From positions 1-15,718 of the forward strand of contig DOFS01000023.1 in the NCBI GenBank assembly GCA_003523945.1: DNA of 15,718 nucleotides. The letters are read 5' to 3'. Position 1 is the first letter of the stretch. Each line of letters begins with the position of its first letter. Below, piece after piece: positions 15,048 through 15,718 of this stretch. The stretch is from Nitrospiraceae bacterium. Lineage in GTDB: Bacteria > Nitrospirota > Nitrospiria > Nitrospirales > UBA8639. The position numbers and the translations under genes were made by a program. The notes under the pieces were generated by a model, which was not told where the DNA came from, did no database searches, and worked only from the letters and a program-made list of their open reading frames with translations.

Positions 15048-15718
15048 ATGAACCCACTGAAATCCAACACCCTTGTCTTCAATATCTCCTGCGCCCTCGC
15101 CTTTCTCTTCCTGCTGTGGGGCGCCATGGCCCCAGATCATTTGGCGAAAATCACCGGCGAATTCCAAACGACTCTTCTCGATTCGTTTGGCTGGCTGTAT
15201 GTCCTGGCAGCAACTGGTTTTCTTGTTTGCGCGTTCTGTCTGATTTTTTCCCGATGGGGCGATATTCCGCTTGGGCCAGATGGCTCCAAGCCTGAATTTC
15301 CTCTCCTCACTTGGTTTGCCATGTTATTTTGCGCAGGAATGGGCATTGGCCTGGTATTTTGGGGGATCGCAGAACCAACCTCCCATTACCATGATCCGCC
15401 CATCGGAGAAGGAGATACGCCTCAGGCTGCCCGCTTGGCGCTGCAATATTCTTTTTTCCATTGGGGCCTTCACCCGTGGGGCATCTATACCATGGTGGGC
15501 ATGGCCCTCGCCTATTTCCAATTTCGAAAAGGCACACCAGGGTTGTTTAGTTCAGGTTGTCAGCCTGTTTTAGGCCGGCTTACAACTGGGCCACTGGGAA
15601 CCGCGGTAGATGTGATTGCCGTCTTTGCCACAATCTTCGGCGTGGCAACTTCTTTGGGCTTTGGTGCGATCCAAATCAGTGGAGGATTATCCTATTTGTT
15701 TGCGGTGCCCAACACTCT
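15048..15718 (+). CDS. BCCT-family betaine/choline/carnitine transporter, N-terminal part (cut by window edge)
   Basis: The first 223 codons of a secondary transporter are present. They begin MNPLKSNTLVFNISCALAF and give alternating hydrophobic helices. The family signature GMGIGLVFWGIAEPTSHY is at about residues 99-116, followed by HDPP and by FHWGLHPWGIY, the helix with aromatic residues that line the betaine site in BetP-like members. The reading frame has a TAA at 15012-15014, so 15048 is the first ATG; it gives the usual family N-terminus, though no good ribosome binding site precedes it. It probably imports glycine betaine or a related quaternary amine with Na+ or H+. It is divergent from the betaine synthesis gene, so import and synthesis may share control. 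Substrate and coupling ion cannot be settled from this fragment. Confidence 0.93.
   Translation, partial: MNPLKSNTLVFNISCALAFLFLLWGAMAPDHLAKITGEFQTTLLDSFGWLYVLAATGFLVCAFCLIFSRWGDIPLGPDGSKPEFPLLTWFAMLFCAGMGIGLVFWGIAEPTSHYHDPPIGEGDTPQAARLALQYSFFHWGLHPWGIYTMVGMALAYFQFRKGTPGLFSSGCQPVLGRLTTGPLGTAVDVIAVFATIFGVATSLGFGAIQISGGLSYLFAVPNT

Noticed and set aside
14900..15295. Plus-strand frame of 131 codons upstream of and overlapping the transporter
   Set aside because: Most of it is the BCCT gene read in the wrong frame; it has no family resemblance.
1..15718. CRISPR arrays, insertion sequences, tRNA or rRNA genes
   Set aside because: No regularly spaced direct repeats, transposase-like frames, terminal inverted repeats or cloverleaf-type sequences were seen.

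Overview
The window looks like a chromosomal segment of a nitrite-oxidising bacterium of the genus Nitrospira. The diagnostic gene is a full-length nitrite oxidoreductase alpha subunit (nxrA, minus strand) followed by the first 16 codons of nxrB, whose N-terminus reads MPEVYNWHLGRKMLYP. The moderate base composition and a glycine-betaine synthesis and transport locus at the other end suggest a marine or salt-tolerant lineage (N. marina / N. alkalitolerans-like). The lineage assignment is inference.

Layout. Positions 1-3578, minus strand: nxrB (start only) and nxrA, separated by a 91-bp gap that holds a perfect 15-bp hairpin. Positions 3579-4102: about 520 bp of very AT-rich DNA upstream of nxrA. 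Positions 4103-4780, minus strand: a decayed endonuclease III gene (nth pseudogene). Positions 4861-5055, minus strand: rpsU (ribosomal protein S21, GTG start). Positions 5241-8098, minus strand: the three-gene proton-translocating transhydrogenase operon pntAa-pntAb-pntB. Positions 8359-9636, minus strand: an alpha/beta-hydrolase-like protein that seems to lack the nucleophile. Positions 9922-12839, plus strand: a tight three-gene unit with an exported alkaline-phosphatase-superfamily protein lacking its metal ligands, a small exported protein of unknown function, and a HEAT-repeat protein. Positions 12901-14583, minus strand: a fused glycine/sarcosine plus dimethylglycine N-methyltransferase. 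Positions 15048 to the end, plus strand: a BCCT-family osmolyte transporter, cut by the window edge.

How the genes work together. NXR oxidises nitrite and feeds electrons to the respiratory chain. The transhydrogenase can use the proton gradient to make NADPH for biosynthesis, which matters when the electron donor is weak. The methyltransferase fusion and the divergent BCCT transporter form a make-or-import module for glycine betaine. The 9922-12839 unit and the 8359-9636 gene have no assignable function. They carry two apparently catalytically dead enzyme folds side by side and are the best candidates here for something undescribed. No tRNA, rRNA, insertion sequence or CRISPR array was seen.
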